DNA of 64,000 bases. Origin: Lonicera japonica. Taxonomy: Eukaryota > Streptophyta > Magnoliopsida > Dipsacales > Caprifoliaceae. The notes beneath the pieces were generated by a model that worked only from the letters and a program-made list of their open reading frames with translations, ran no database searches and was not told the origin of the DNA. Location: assembly GCA_021464415.1 (NCBI GenBank), contig CM038469.1, forward strand, positions 59,439,650 through 59,503,649, given 5' to 3'. Both the position numbers and the translations under genes were made by a program. Below, piece after piece: positions 1 through 12,593 of this stretch. How positions within the stretch are numbered: the first letter of the stretch is position 1; every line of letters starts with the position of its first letter.

Positions 1-1650
1 ATACATCTTAGGAGTACAAACTGTCTTCCAATTCATGAGATAGATTTTCCTATTCTCAGCCGTGTGGCCCCACAAAAAAATTATATTAAGTTTGTCAATA
101 TTCTTGTAAACAGAGGTAAAAACTTCATGATTTGCATAACATAGCTAGGGATAGTGGCAATGACAGTTTCCACAAGAGTGGTTCTCCCCACAATAGACAA
201 TATGCTAGTTTTCCATCCACTAAGTTTCCTTTGGACCTTATCAATGATAGCCTTACAATGATATCTTTTTTTTCCTACTGTGGATCAAAGGCATACCAAG
301 ATAAGTACCCAGATTAGTAAAGATATTTATGCCACAGATGAAACTAAATTTCAAAGCCTCTCTCCTTGGGACATTCGGAGAGCAATAAAGTTTAGATTTA
401 GAAAAGTTAATCCTTTGACCAGGGTGACAACAAAACTTATTAAGAACATCCATGATAGATCATCAGCTATTCTTAGTGGCTTTAGCAAAAAGGATAAGGT
501 AATTAACAAAGAATAAGTGAGTGAAAGCATCCCCATTATAGGTAGCTTTTATGCCCTCCCATTCTTTATTGCTGACTTTATCATTAATGAGATTATATAA
601 GAATTCAAGGCAAAGAACAAACAGGTACGGGGATAGAAGGTCACCCCATCTTAGGCCACGTATGGGTTTAAAATCCTCCATTTTTTTACCATTCCATAAA
701 ACAGTCGCGGTGCCTTTAGTAACACAAGTCATAATCAGTTTGACCCAGCTATTTGTAAAATTGTAATTTCTCAAAACTTTTTCTAAAAAATCCCAATCGA
801 TACGATCGTAAGCTTTATTAATGTTAATTTTCAAAATGATACCTCCATGCTTCCCTTTCTTATTCTCAAAAGTATGAATAATCTATTGGGAAATGATGAT
901 GTTGTCTTTAGTTTGCCTACCAGGCATAAAGCTAGCCTGGAATGGGCCCACTAATTTGTTGAGAACAACTCTAAGACGACTCACAATGATTTTAATAATG
1001 ATTTTGTAAGTAACGTTACAAAGAGTTATGGGTCTAAATTTATTGATATTATCCGGATTGTCCACCTTAGGGATCAGCTTGATAAGATAGGTGTTAAGCC
1101 AATCTGGGAAATCAATGGAGTGAAAGCAATTTTTGACAAATTTGATCACAATGATCCCAACCACATTCCAACATTTTTTATAAAAGATCGGCTAAAAGCC
1201 GCCAAGTCCAGGTGCTTTAAGGCCATTCATGCTAAAAACAACTATTTTGACCTCCATATCATTAACAGGAGCACTTAAGAATGTTATTATCTCTAGTGTT
1301 ATGGCAAGGGGTGGTGGGGAACCCAAAATTATGATGGTCCAAGTTACAGTCCTTCAAGAAAATATTATAAAAATGGTCCCTAATGTGAGTCGCAATAGCA
1401 ATAGAGTCGATACACCACTCGTCATCAATCTTGAGCCTCTCTATCTTATTTCTTTTGCGCCGAATAATGGTGGAAAAGATGGAAATAACGAATATTTCTA
1501 TCCCCGTTAGTGATCCACTGGACTCTCGACTTCTACCTCCATAACATCTCTCTTGTTTTAGAAAAATTTGAAAATCTTTTTTAAGGCTTTTCTCGAGAGT
1601 GTCTAGGCTATAGGAGAATTGAATTTCTTGAGCAACTTGAATATCATTAA
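1..1650 (-). pseudogene. LINE (non-LTR) reverse transcriptase fragment, decayed
   Basis: Minus-strand frames give a broken plant LINE reverse transcriptase. Reading from about 1650 downward, there is a linker (about 1500-1240), then the RT fingers and palm (1164-883, with conserved NKFRPITLCNVTYKI and the SFMPGRQTKDNI stretch, then 834-463), then the block after the palm (453-253, with the family-typical INFSKSKLYCSPNV and YLGMPLIHSR). The frame shifts at least three times. The catalytic palm motif, normally FADD, reads FVNY, so the active-site aspartates are gone. The element continues beyond the left edge. The call rests on recognising plant LINE RT blocks. It is an immobile relic and no intact protein is possible. 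Confidence 0.85.
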
Positions 1651-3956
1651 GTCTGGCCTTAATATATATACTAATTACATATATATTTTTTGTACACTTG
1701 AATTGTGTTGTTCAATGAATTGGTCCCACCTGTAAGTGATGGCAACCAAGTTGCCATGGCTGCAGTGATAGAGTAGGAGAAAAATACCCGCAAACATATT
1801 TCTCTTTCCCAATATACTCATTTTCCAATTTGAGAATGCAGACCAAAAAAAAAAAAATTGAAAATGTTTTGTAGTATCTCATTCAGTGTACTATAATGTA
1901 CATATTGGCATATAGAAATTAATACTCTCAAAAATTATAAATTAAGATTATGTTTCATAACAATATAAAAAATATAGTAATAACTTTTTGTAAAAAATTA
2001 CAAAATTAGTTAAGTGGTGATCTCTATCTCATACTTTTTTTACGAGTATATATAAATATATATTTTATCATTTTTATTTTTTGTGAAAAATATTTATTTC
2101 TCACTACTCAAAGAACTCCTTGAAAAAATAACAACAATTATTATTATAATTTTCTATCTTATTATTAAACAAAACCTAAAAGTATATTATTTTCTTTTAA
2201 TTTATCAAACTGAAAGTTTATTTTTCTTAAAGCATAATTAATATACTAATATATATATATGCATAACACACCAATTAACTATACTAATTTTTATTTTTAA
2301 ATGATATATTATAGTCACCACCACCATTTAAATCACTGAAGTATTAATTTTTGTTGTTCATAATTTTCTTTCATGGATATTACGAATAACGAATGTGAGT
2401 CAATAACGCGTGACACTTTAACCACGAGAGAGAGGTTTCTTTGAGAGAGAGAGAGAACCGAGAGAGAGAGAGGCCAATTTATTTAATTATTATATTCTTA
2501 TGGTGAAACTTTATTTTTAACGTGCAGCTTGTGAAGTGCAAGTGGGAAGAATATGCAGAGGACAAAGTTAAAGGACGGCCCATTAATTACCTAAGCAAAA
2601 GCAGAAGTATATATGTTTTTTGTTGCTGGATTTTGTCCTATAGTAATTTTTAAATAGTATTATAATAATTGTTTAGAGATTTATTAAAGTATTTTTTTAT
2701 ACAAGTTATTATAAATTCGGGTGATTTTTGGAAGATGGAGAACTAGTGGGGATCAAAATGTAGTACATTGCGTGAATATACACACTATTAACTACTTGTA
2801 CTAAAATTTGAATATTTATTAAAGCAATGTTAGACAACCCCAAAAAAAAATCTTAAAAATATGGTTCAAAAGTAACTTTCAATTAACTATTATTATTTAT
2901 TACTCTTTCTATGACTGGGAGCTTCTCAAGTCAAATTCCGGCAGCTGCAAAAATATTTTGTAGTTTGCAGCTGGCCATTGCTCCGCGAATAGAAAATTAA
3001 TCGAAGTGCGCGAAAGTTAATCCAAACACCTTATAATACTAAAAAATATCTTTAAAAAAAAAAAAAAACTGTTCAAAGGAGTTGAAAGTACTTCACTAAT
3101 CATAGGTGTCGCTTTCGCCCTAATTTGAATATCAGCTTTATTACCTCTTCTCCTAGGACCTAATTCGTCAGGCAAAAAAAAGTACCCCTCCCATCTTACT
3201 GAACCTCTCCTAGTGATCGGGATGAGGTAGATGCCTCTCAACCGGGGCAGATAGAATCGAAGTTTCCTCAGGTAGCCACGCTCAAATTCATTTAAGCTAT
3301 AATTTTTTGCAAAGGCGGAGAGAGAGAGAGAGAGGGGGGCTCAAAAATTACTAGTAGTTACCCAAAAATTTTAAAGTTAGCCCAGCCTTGCCCGCACAAG
3401 CCACGGCAACAATCCCCACCACCAAATTAAGTTCAAATTCTAACATTAGCTTTTTTTTTTTAAGTATACAATTGTTAATTTACAAATTAACCCTTAAGAA
3501 CAGAGGGGAAAGGTAGTGTGTGAATGATATTTATGTAATTGAATTGAGACACCAAAATAAAATGATTTGTTTAATTAATAGTATATATGTAGTTAGTTTA
3601 ATGTTTTTGTCCTTTACCCCTATATATATAAAATATATTCAAATATATATTATAAATTGTAATATATGTATATATATACCGGTTCCCTTCTCTTAAGGAG
3701 CTTTCTTAAGTTATATATCTAACTATATTTGTTTAAGTACTATGAAATGTGAATTAGAATCTCTTATGCCTTGTCGGGCACAACTTTGATAGCTATTTTG
3801 ATTAATTTTACTTTAATGTAAAATTTTCTTTAAGTTAAACTAGTTAAAAGAATATTATATTTGTTATCTAATTTTGTCTTTAACTTAACACCCTTTCCCC
3901 TTCATGAAATCCTGCATCTGGCACCCTTGATTTTTATACTACATATTGTTATTATA
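1651..3956. other. AT-rich intergenic sequence without recognisable genes
   Basis: No open frame here resembles a known protein. The stretch is AT-rich, with a GA-rich simple repeat near 2428-2475, another near 3319-3342, and long A/T runs. A more G+C-rich patch at 3100-3300 does not translate into anything I recognise and may be a transposon remnant. Confidence 0.5.
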
Positions 3957-4620
3957 CACGTGGACCAGTGTGCCTAGTTTGTTTGCCCCTTCACAGGAAG
4001 GGGCTCAACCCCACATTGGGTGATCACAGGACCAACAATTAGTATAAAAGTCGATGGTAAATTCACAAGTTTAGAGTAGTAGCACATGTAGTTGAATTTG
4101 GTGGAATCGGATTCAGAGGATTAGGGGTGGAGTCTCTACATAGCCTACGTATACCCAAGATGAAATAAGACATACGTCAAAATGTGCATTGTCCAAGATC
4201 TTGATGACAATATCGTTACTATGTGTATAAAACAGTGGGTCTATCATATTCGTCCCTTCACATGAAGGGCCCTAACCCAATTAGTATGAGAACTAATGGT
4301 AATCCACAAATTTGAAGTATAGTAATACATGTAGTTGATCCGGTGGAATTAAACTAGGAGAACCAGGGGTGAAATTGTTACAGAGGCTATGTACACTCGA
4401 GGTGACATAGGATGTACTCCGAAATGTGCATTGACCAAGATCAAGGTGACAATACAAGATGGAGCAAATAGACATTTTAAAAGAAAACCCTACACATATG
4501 GCTCAAAGTTGTTTAACTTCAAAAAAATATTATTAATATATGAGTGGACCAATGAGTCTAGTTTGACCCCTTCACGGGAAGGGGCACAACCCCTTGGTGG
4601 GCACTCAGCGGGCGCAACAC
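3957..4620. repeat. Long-period tandem repeat, two units plus a partial third
   Basis: A block beginning with a GTGGACCAGTG-like sequence and containing CCCCTTCACNGGAAGGGGC recurs at about 3986, 4254 and 4567, giving periods of roughly 267 and 314 bp. The first two units also share a conserved 'ACATGTAGTTGA...GGTGGAAT' region and an 'AATGTGCATTG(T/A)CCAAGATC' region. The third unit is truncated. Each short hairpin (CCCCTTC/GAAGGGG) is internally palindromic. I do not recognise the family. It could be a degraded satellite or a transposon end amplified in place. Confidence 0.6.
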
Positions 4621-4742
4621 CTTAAATACAAAAGACAGTATTAATTACATTGTAACACACATTCTTTTCATATTATTGTTGTTTTGAGATTTCTTAGTTT
4701 CAATGTTTTCCCATTTTCCCAAATGATATGAAAATCTTAAAT

Positions 4743-7700
4743 CTAAATTTCTTCCTTGGCATTGCTGAGCAAAAGAGGCATCTTATTTGAGCTCGATTCC
4801 AAGCAATCGTCAACTTTATGGTTTAGAATGACGTTTTGTTCTTTCCATTTTCCCCACATCACAATATAAAATCCCAGCGTCACAATAATTGCTCCAATAA
4901 TACTGCATAAACGTTCATTTGACAAATATCGATTGTTAATTTGCAACCATTCGGACATAATTTAAGAAAAAAGAAAAAGTAATTTTCTAGACTGACACAT
5001 TTTTGTAACACAAAATTAATTCTTGATGTGATGAATATGTATAATTATCAGCGTGCCATTTTTTCGAGTCGCATTTTTTTGTTAGTGTAGAATTACAAGT
5101 AATAAAAAGTCAAATCTCACTTTTCTTGAGTTTTAAATTTATAATTGGATTAAGTGAAGTAAGCATAAACAAATAAATAATACCTGCCAGCATAAAGGGA
5201 TTCACCGAGGAATAGAACAGCCATAAAGACGGCAATGGAAATGCCCATGGGCCTAAACATGCTTACAAATATTGGGCCCTTATCGTGTAAGCACCATGTC
5301 TGAACTCCATTGCGGAACACCACCCCAAACACTGCCTAAAATTCAAAAACCAATATATCACTAATTTTCTTTTAAAAATGAAAAAATCATTGCCTTTAGG
5401 TGGGTTTCTGCCTTTTCGGAATGCTTAATGCCAAATAAATCCTTTGAAAACAATTTTTTTTTTAACTCTTAACTTCTGAATAAATATTGTTTATTTAAAT
5501 TTATGACTTTGAACGTTGAAATGAAACAAAAGACAAAAGTTGTGTTGCAGTTTCCTTACCGAGTAAACAACGGCAATAATCTGAATGCGAGAATCCAATT
5601 TCCATGAATTTGGATTTCTTTCCACAATGAAAGTAAAAATTCCACAGAAAATGGTTGAGAAGAAGCAACAGTAAAAGACAATGATAGTTTTTTCCGGGAA
5701 CCCCTTCACAGTTGCTGTCTGCAAATTAAATTATTTAACAAAACTTCACATCTCAACTTTTGTCAAACGCAAAAACGATACACAAGTATTATTCATTAAA
5801 TAGCACATTAGTGTAGTAATGTCATAAACACACGCATATATAATTTTTTTCTTTTAAGAACCGTCCTTAAGACCGTCCATTTCGAGGGGTACATGGATGG
5901 ATTTTTTATGAAACTTGTTGGAGATAATTTCTATAATGACTAGACCATTTCTACCAAATTTCATTCAAAAATTCAGTTGGGAACTAGATTAACTAATTTC
6001 TTTTATATGCACATTTCTGAACGTTAAAATTTTAAATATTTAGTTAACACACTTTCCGGTTTAAACTTACACAACTACATAAGTTCCTTCTTGAGAATAA
6101 AATATATTTAGGTATGTTTTGATAAATAAATATATAAGTTATAATGAGTGATTTTTTTCCCTTTTGGTGCTCTTCTAAAATTCTTCCGTATTTTTTCATA
6201 GAATATAATTCTTTAAGCGATGGTAAAATTAGTTATATCTTCCCAGTGTTCCTCTTTACTGCCTTAACAGTCCACTTCTCTTTAAAGTACTCTTATCTAA
6301 TGGAGGTTAAAGGTCCTGTAAATATATTTTAGGAAAGAGTCAAAATTTGGATTTGTATTGGGAAAATCAATCACTATTCACAACCTTATAGTAAAATTTT
6401 GGCTAAGCAAAAATCAGGATTGGTTTCGGAAAATTCATGGGGATGTAAATCCCTACTATTATAAAGGCAAACCAAATTCAACTTTCAAATTTATTTGTGA
6501 CTCATATGCGTGGTATCAGTGCATTAATTATTAAGTGGAGTGATAAGAGTATGAAGCTCACCTACTAACAAATTAATTAATGCACTATAATATCGCATTA
6601 TTCTGATCACTTTTTTGGGTCCCATTTAAAACTATTTGTAGTGATTTATTTTCATTAGATTTGAACTTTCATCCAGATTTTGAAATTAAAAATGTTGTTA
6701 TAGATAATAATGATTTAATAAATAATAACTAAATAAACGCTTTATAAATAAATAGATACGTATGGAAACTTTAAATTTCATAGAGAATGTCAAACATCTC
6801 TATGTTCATTTATATGGGAGTCGCACAAATAATGTATATATATATACAGAAAGAAAGAAAGCTAGGTATTTATTAAATTGAGGGGTATTATTTACCGTAA
6901 GGATGTTCCAAATTGCAACAGAGAGACAAGTAATTGCCAAAAGAATTCCTCCAAATACCCAATTTGAGAGTTGTAGTGAAAGCAGAGTGAAATCAGAAAG
7001 GAGTGAAGAAGAAGAGATAAGGATAGGTGGGCCCTTGTAGAGTGTGACTACGAAGGCACCTGATATTGATATTAAAGCACCCATGCATATGGCTACTCCA
7101 TTTGAGCTTCTTATATCTATCTTTTCCATCCTATGTATAAACAAACAAACATATAAAAACAGCGTTGAATAATTTAAATAAGAGTCCACTCTATTTTTTT
7201 TTCTTTTAAGAAACACACAACAATTTTCACAATTGGCCGGGATCAACCACTAATTACATCACTTTAATTAGAAAGTGTTAAGTGTATATGTGGATCAACT
7301 TTTTGTAAACTATTTTGTGTATTTTGCATTTCTCTTTCTTTTTAAATGTTCTTCTTATTAATAGTACAATTTTTTTTTTTTGGGATAAAACAAAATTGCA
7401 CCAAATCTTAGGATAGTAACCTTGATTATGTTAGGAATCATTTTATCAACATATCTTTAAAAACGTGTCAAATAAAAACTAGACTTTTATTGACACGAAA
7501 AGAGCATTAATTATTATAAAATGCTTAGAAGAGAAAAGACATTTTCAAAAGAGCATTATGTAATGGAAATGTTAACAACTACACCCCACCAACTCAATTA
7601 AAAAAAAAGCACGGGCAAAATAAATTAATATTATTAGTTAATCTAATTATTTAAGTAATGGATACCTGAATAATATAGAAAGCATAAATGTAAAAATTGG

Positions 7701-9082
7701 AATTAGGTTGCCCATTGCTGATAAGAGAGTTGGAGAACTGTACTTTAGCGCAGTAAATGTAAGTATCTGTGCCAGACTCCTGTAATACAAATACATTCTA
7801 TTAACTATATATGCTTTGGGGGGGAAAAAAAAAGAGGCTATTATATATATTGTTAAAATAATTTTGACTATTGCCAGCCGAGCAAACCATGCATAACGTG
7901 ATTGTACGTCATGCTTCAAACTAGTGTATTGCTATATATGGTCGGAGCAAAAATTGCTTTGGGCTTTTTAAGTTTTGAGATGAAATTTTTTCACTCTTGC
8001 AAATGAAATTAAAAAAAAGTATATATATATATATATATTCATATAATGAAACCTTTTGTTTTGTGTGCTTAATGTTTTCAAGTGTTACCCAATTAAGCTG
8101 ATGAGGAACAATCTACAAAGGACTGAGAAAGTGATTGGGTTCCCTTTCCTCCTGCAAATGAAATTAAAAAACGAAAAATCGTATAATGTATTAGTGAAAT
8201 TTGAGACGATCCAACTAAAAATATAGGCCACGTTTGGTTACTTATAAATGTTACGAAAAAGGTTAGTTTGCAACGAAAATAAATTATTTTTTTGTGTTCG
8301 GTTGGCGTGGAAAATGAAAAATCTAATTTTTACTTTGCACTGTTTTTTTCACTTTTTTTAATATTGATGCAAATCAACTCTGTAGCCAAACGTAATCCAG
8401 TTAATTAGTTGATAATATTCCACTTATTAATTATCATTACCATCTAAACAGTCACAAAAAATAATTTATGATAAATTATTAGGGCTCATTTGGTTTGAGA
8501 TTTTATATATTCCTAAAACTCAAAATTGCAATTTCACGTGGAAAGTTTAACATTCGTCGGTTTATGAGTCTACATCTTCACATGAATTACACACTAAACT
8601 TCTAGAATAAATTTATTATTTTAAAATTTTAAGAACAAATTAAAACTCAAACTAAATGAGCAATTAATAGAACAAAAGAAAAAGATTAATTTAAGAGGTG
8701 AACCATTATGGCAAGAAAAAGTTTGATTCAGAGGGAGAAGAAGAGGCAAAAATTGGAACAGAAATATCATTTGATTCGTCGATCCTCAAAAAAAGAAATA
8801 AGAAAAGTTCCGTCGTTGAGTGACAAACGGGAAATTTATGGAAAGTTACAATCCCGCCATTAGTGCTTGTAATTAGTAAGTAAACATGAAGGATAACTAA
8901 ATTTACCTGAAAATAACAAAAGGGAGAAGGATTAGAGAGCCAAGGGCATTATAGTAAACAGTGAAAACAAAGTTGCTCATCCCTTTAGTTAGTGCTGCCT
9001 TGGTTAATATTGACATTCCCACATCTGTGAATTCCACTGTTATCATTGCCACCAATGGAGCGAACCTCATAAACAAACCCAT
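4743..9082 (-). CDS. WAT1-related (EamA/DMT family) membrane transporter, copy A, 7 exons
   Basis: Exons on the minus strand: 9082-8907, 8151-8089, 7779-7666, 7130-6896, 5718-5560, 5335-5184, 4902-4743. All introns are GT-AG. The joined frame is 1059 bp, giving 352 aa. The protein starts [20 protein letters not shown] and has the family blocks in order: [18 protein letters not shown] (exon 3), [11 protein letters not shown] and YKGPPIL (exon 4), ERNPNSWKL (exon 5), [16 protein letters not shown] and FLGESLYAG (exon 6), and [12 protein letters not shown] followed by a hydrophilic tail (exon 7). Two EamA repeats with about ten membrane segments are expected for this family. Members move auxin or amino acids across the tonoplast or plasma membrane; the substrate here is unknown. 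Length and 7-exon layout are typical. A second in-frame Met at residue 5 is an alternative start. A (GA)n tract lies directly upstream of the ATG. Confidence 0.93.
5845..6060. mobile_element. Short insertion in intron 4 of WAT1 copy A, absent from copy B
   Basis: The flanks at about 5815-5840 and 6061-6085 match copy B intron 4 (27716-27775), but copy B lacks the roughly 200 bp between them. The insert contains 'ACCAAATTTCAT...CAAAAATTCAGTTGGGAA', which resembles the arms of the foldback element at 40831-41227. The likely explanation is a MITE remnant inserted after the duplication. Exact ends are uncertain. Confidence 0.5.
8482..8663. mobile_element. Small Harbinger-like MITE in intron 1 of WAT1 copy A
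   Basis: The ends are GGGCTCATTTGGTTTGAG and the imperfect inverse CTCAAACTAAATGAGC, flanked by TTA on each side (8479-8481 and 8664-8666), the target duplication expected for PIF/Harbinger elements. Length is 182 bp and non-coding. A matching copy sits at the same place in pseudogene B. Confidence 0.65.
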
Positions 9083-9120
9083 CTCTCTCTCTCTCTCTCT
9101 CTATGTGTGTGTGTGTATAT
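9083..9120. repeat. (CT)n/(GT)n microsatellite in the 5' leader of WAT1 copy A
   Basis: On the coding strand this reads as a GA tract abutting the start codon, preceded by an AC tract and TATATACA. It probably lies in the 5' UTR. Copy C also has GA repeats immediately before its ATG. Confidence 0.75.
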
Positions 9121-9927
9121 ACAAGGTTAAGAGGGAGAGCATTCTTCTTTATATATCATAATCCAATTTTTTTTGCCATCATGATGAAAGCATCTTTTAA
9201 TATCGTTGCTCACAAGCTAGTCGCTATTATTATAATATTAAAAAGGTCCCAAATCCCAACCATTTCATTTAGGTATATAAGCCAATGATTTTGTGAATAG
9301 CATATAATTGTTACATGTACATTGAGCCTGTTTAAAATTTATATTGACTCGGTATATAGACAATGAGTATGTACTGATTTACTCGCCACATATGTGTCAA
9401 AGGTAAAACTTAATAACTGATTGTGTGTATTTAGCAACTACATTAAATAATAATAGTATACACCAGATGTATGAAAAATTAAGTGACAAAATATATATGC
9501 TAAAACATGTTCGGAAACAAGTGCAGCTTTACTTTTGAAAAGGTGAAACACTATAATTTTTGGCCCATGCGTACACACTAATGCGTATATAGAATGGAAC
9601 TATCTATATATATATATATTATACATTGGCATAAAATATATCAAGTTTTTGCAATGCTAGAATATATCTTAAACTATTTATCGATATGACAGTTAGGATT
9701 GATATGATTGGTGATTAAGGCGTGCTATGACGTGTAATATATAGATCAATACATTTAAGGCTCTTTTAATTTTGTTAATTTTTGTTAGATGAAATATAAT
9801 TTTCATATTCAATTTTGTCCTTTTCAAACTATGAAATTAGCAATGTTTAATTCTAAACATTTTCTTAAAAAAAATTTAAGGCTCTATTTGATATAAAATG
9901 AAAAATAATTAAAAAAATAATTGATTT
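9121..9927. other. Upstream flank of WAT1 copy A, no gene seen
   Basis: This AT-rich stretch should hold the promoter of WAT1 copy A. Several TATATA runs occur, but none can be assigned confidently as the TATA box beyond the one close to 9115-9122. No protein-like frames are visible. Confidence 0.4.
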
Positions 9928-10478
9928 TAGGCTTAATGACATATTTGAAAACTTTACCACTTTTTTCAATTTGGTTACTGAACTTTTTTTTAGTCTAAAA
10001 ACCCATTGAACTCCCAATAACGTTTCAATTTGGCCACAGCATTTAACACCGTTAACATAGTTAACGGAAAAATTGGGGAAAATTCGTGTAAATCAAAAAT
10101 TGTTGACATTCTCTTCTATATTTTTTTTGAGATCGTCTATTTAAATTGAGTCTATGGTTTAAATTGAGGGTTTGATTTAGGTGAGTGTAGGGTTTAAATT
10201 AAGGGTTTAAGTTAAGTCGTTCTCTTAATTTAAACCCTAGACGATCTCAAAAAAACAGATAGAAGCAATCATACCTATCAATTTTGAGAAAAAATCAACA
10301 ATTTTTGATTTACACGAATTTCCCCCAATTTTTCCGTTAACTATGTTAACGGTGTTAAATGCTGGGGCCAAATTGAAACATTATTAGGAGTTCAATGGGT
10401 TTTTAGACCAAAAAAAAGTTCAGTGACCAAATTGAAAAAAGTGGTAAAGTTCAATGGTCAAATATGTCATTAAGCCTA
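9928..10478. mobile_element. Foldback MITE with long terminal inverted repeats
   Basis: The left end TAGGCTTAATGACATATTTG is the inverse of the right end. The arms, each over 180 bp, pair almost throughout, including the inverted TTAACACCGTTAACATAGTT segments. Flanking GATTT (9923-9927 and 10479-10483) is a possible short target duplication. The 551-bp element has no coding capacity and would form a near-perfect hairpin as RNA or single-stranded DNA. Confidence 0.8.
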
Positions 10479-10798
10479 GATTTTATTTAAAAAGTTGAAA
10501 ATTAAGTTGAGTGATGTAGTGAGACATTCTCTATTTCATTCTCAAATTTTATAATAGATGTTCTTTTTCCTTCATTAGGTTTTTGTGAAAAAAATTTCTT
10601 TTTCACATCTCCAAAGAATTTTTCTATGGAAAAAGGCAAAAAAAAAAATATTTTTTATAACGTTCCTTAACATATTTAAGGAATTAATAGTTGATTTTTG
10701 TCTAATTTATAATAATAGCTGCTAAACAATTCAGACAAATTACAAAAACTAAGATTTGTCTATCATCTATAGGACTTTTTTGGATTTTGAAAGTCCAT

Positions 10799-12593
10799 GG
10801 GTATTCAATTGAGATTTTAAAAAAGACTTTTAAAATCTTATGGTATTCAATTGGGTTTAAAAATAGTCTTTTAAAATCTTATAATATTCAAAACTCAATA
10901 AACTTTGAAGGATTTTATAAGTTGATAAATTTTGATGGATTTGAGAGTGTTTTTATGTATAATAAATCCACCAACAAATTTTCTCTTCAAGCGAAAGATT
11001 TCACATGGATTTCTTTTCTATTTTTTCCCTAACCCTAGCTATTATTTCTTCTTGTCTCTACAATTTATTAAACCCTCCACTATATTCTCTCTATCTAAAG
11101 CCTCTTCTTTTTCCCAAACCCTATGTATTATTTTTATTCGTCTCTATAATCTATTTAAATACGTCTAATTCATTCACTCTCTTTAAAGCCATTTTTTTCG
11201 ATTTAGATACTTCTACTTTTAAAGTTTTAATTATCCAATTAGCCATATTATTTTGAAACTATAAAGATATCGCTCCTTTATTTTTTTCTCCCATTTTATG
11301 AATTTTTTTAGACAGCAGATGAAAATCGAATAGAAAGGGCAAAAAAACCAATCCATTGGGTTTTTAGACTTGATCCGAATCATTTGTGCCGAATTTATAA
11401 TTTTCTTGTTAGTTTAAAGTTGTAATCAAAATTCTTTTATTATTTATCCTTTGATTTTTAATTATAACTAGATTTTGTGCACGTGCGTTACATGTGGTTG
11501 TAGTGCTTGACAAATGTCATTAAGTCCATTAACGAATACATATATACTAAGAATTGAATAACTAGTATGAAATAAAAATAATAACATATAAACATAGTAT
11601 CAAGAACAAAATTCAATTAATAATTATAAGCAAATCATAAAAAATTATCGCCTTGAATTTTTTTAGTAAATAGGTGGCCATAAAATAATGAGAATGGAAA
11701 TTAAAAGGACAACAATGAGAATGAATAGGGGTTTTTTTTAGGTAATGAAAATGAAGAGGGTTATGATAATCATAATGATGTTTGAATGGAGCAATATGAA
11801 TTTTTATAATTTATTTCGTTAATTGTCTGTACATTTTTGATAATGTTATTTTAAACTCGTAATTAATTTATTCTATTATTTGTCTTTTGATTTTTTATTT
11901 TATTGATGGATTTATTAAAATCTGCAGAAATCCATGGACTTATTAAAATCTGCATAAGTCCAAAAGAATCCATACATTAAAATTTATCAGATTTTATAAG
12001 GATTTAAAACAATCCATGAATTTATCAGAATTAGGGCTGGAAAAAAAATCGAGAACCGGAGAACTGGTCCAAATCGAACCGTTAAAACCCGGTTCGGTTT
12101 GGTTCTTAGAAATTATGTTAATTTTGTTAACAGTTCAGTTATTGGTTCTTAGTATAATTTTTTTACAAGAATCGTTAAGGAACCGTTATTGGAATTTCCC
12201 TCTAAGCTCTATTCCAATGCTTATGGAACCGAAACGTTAGAACCATTATTTCTTTCTAATAACCGTTAATATTTCAATTTTTTTCTCTTGTTAACGGTTA
12301 ACCAATAAATCCGAATAACCGTTATTTTTTTCTAATAACCGTTAATATTTTGGTTTTTTTCTTGTTAACGGTTAACCAATAAACCGGAGGAACCAAACCG
12401 TTAGAATCGGTTCAGTTCTTATAATCCGGTGCTTCATTTTTTCACAGTTAGAACCGAACCGTTATAATATAATCGGTTCGGTTAACAGTTCTTGAAATTT
12501 GCTAAAAAAACGAACCGGTTCCAGCCCTAATCAGAATCCACATATTATAAAAAGTCAGTTAGAATTTTTTAAAATTTGAATTGAATACACCCC
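10799..12593. mobile_element. Probable non-autonomous transposon, 'GGGTATTCAATT' ends
   Basis: The left end reads GGGTATTCAATTGAGATTTT and the right end is the approximate inverse of GGGGTGTATTCAATTCAAAT. Both ends are followed inward by AAAAGACTTTTAAAATCT-like subterminal repeats. This end sequence is typical of Harbinger-like elements, but no clear TTA duplication is visible. The interior lacks coding sequence and was later hit by the hAT MITE at 12032-12529. Boundaries are approximate. Confidence 0.45.
12032..12529. mobile_element. Non-autonomous hAT MITE with perfect 8-bp target duplication
   Basis: The 498-bp element begins TAGGGCTGGAA and ends TTCCAGCCCTA. It is flanked on both sides by ATCAGAAT (12024-12031 and 12530-12537), an 8-bp target-site duplication as made by hAT transposases. 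The interior is full of subterminal GAACCGTTA/GGTTCGGTT motifs in both orientations and encodes nothing. It sits inside the older element at 10799-12593. Confidence 0.88.
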
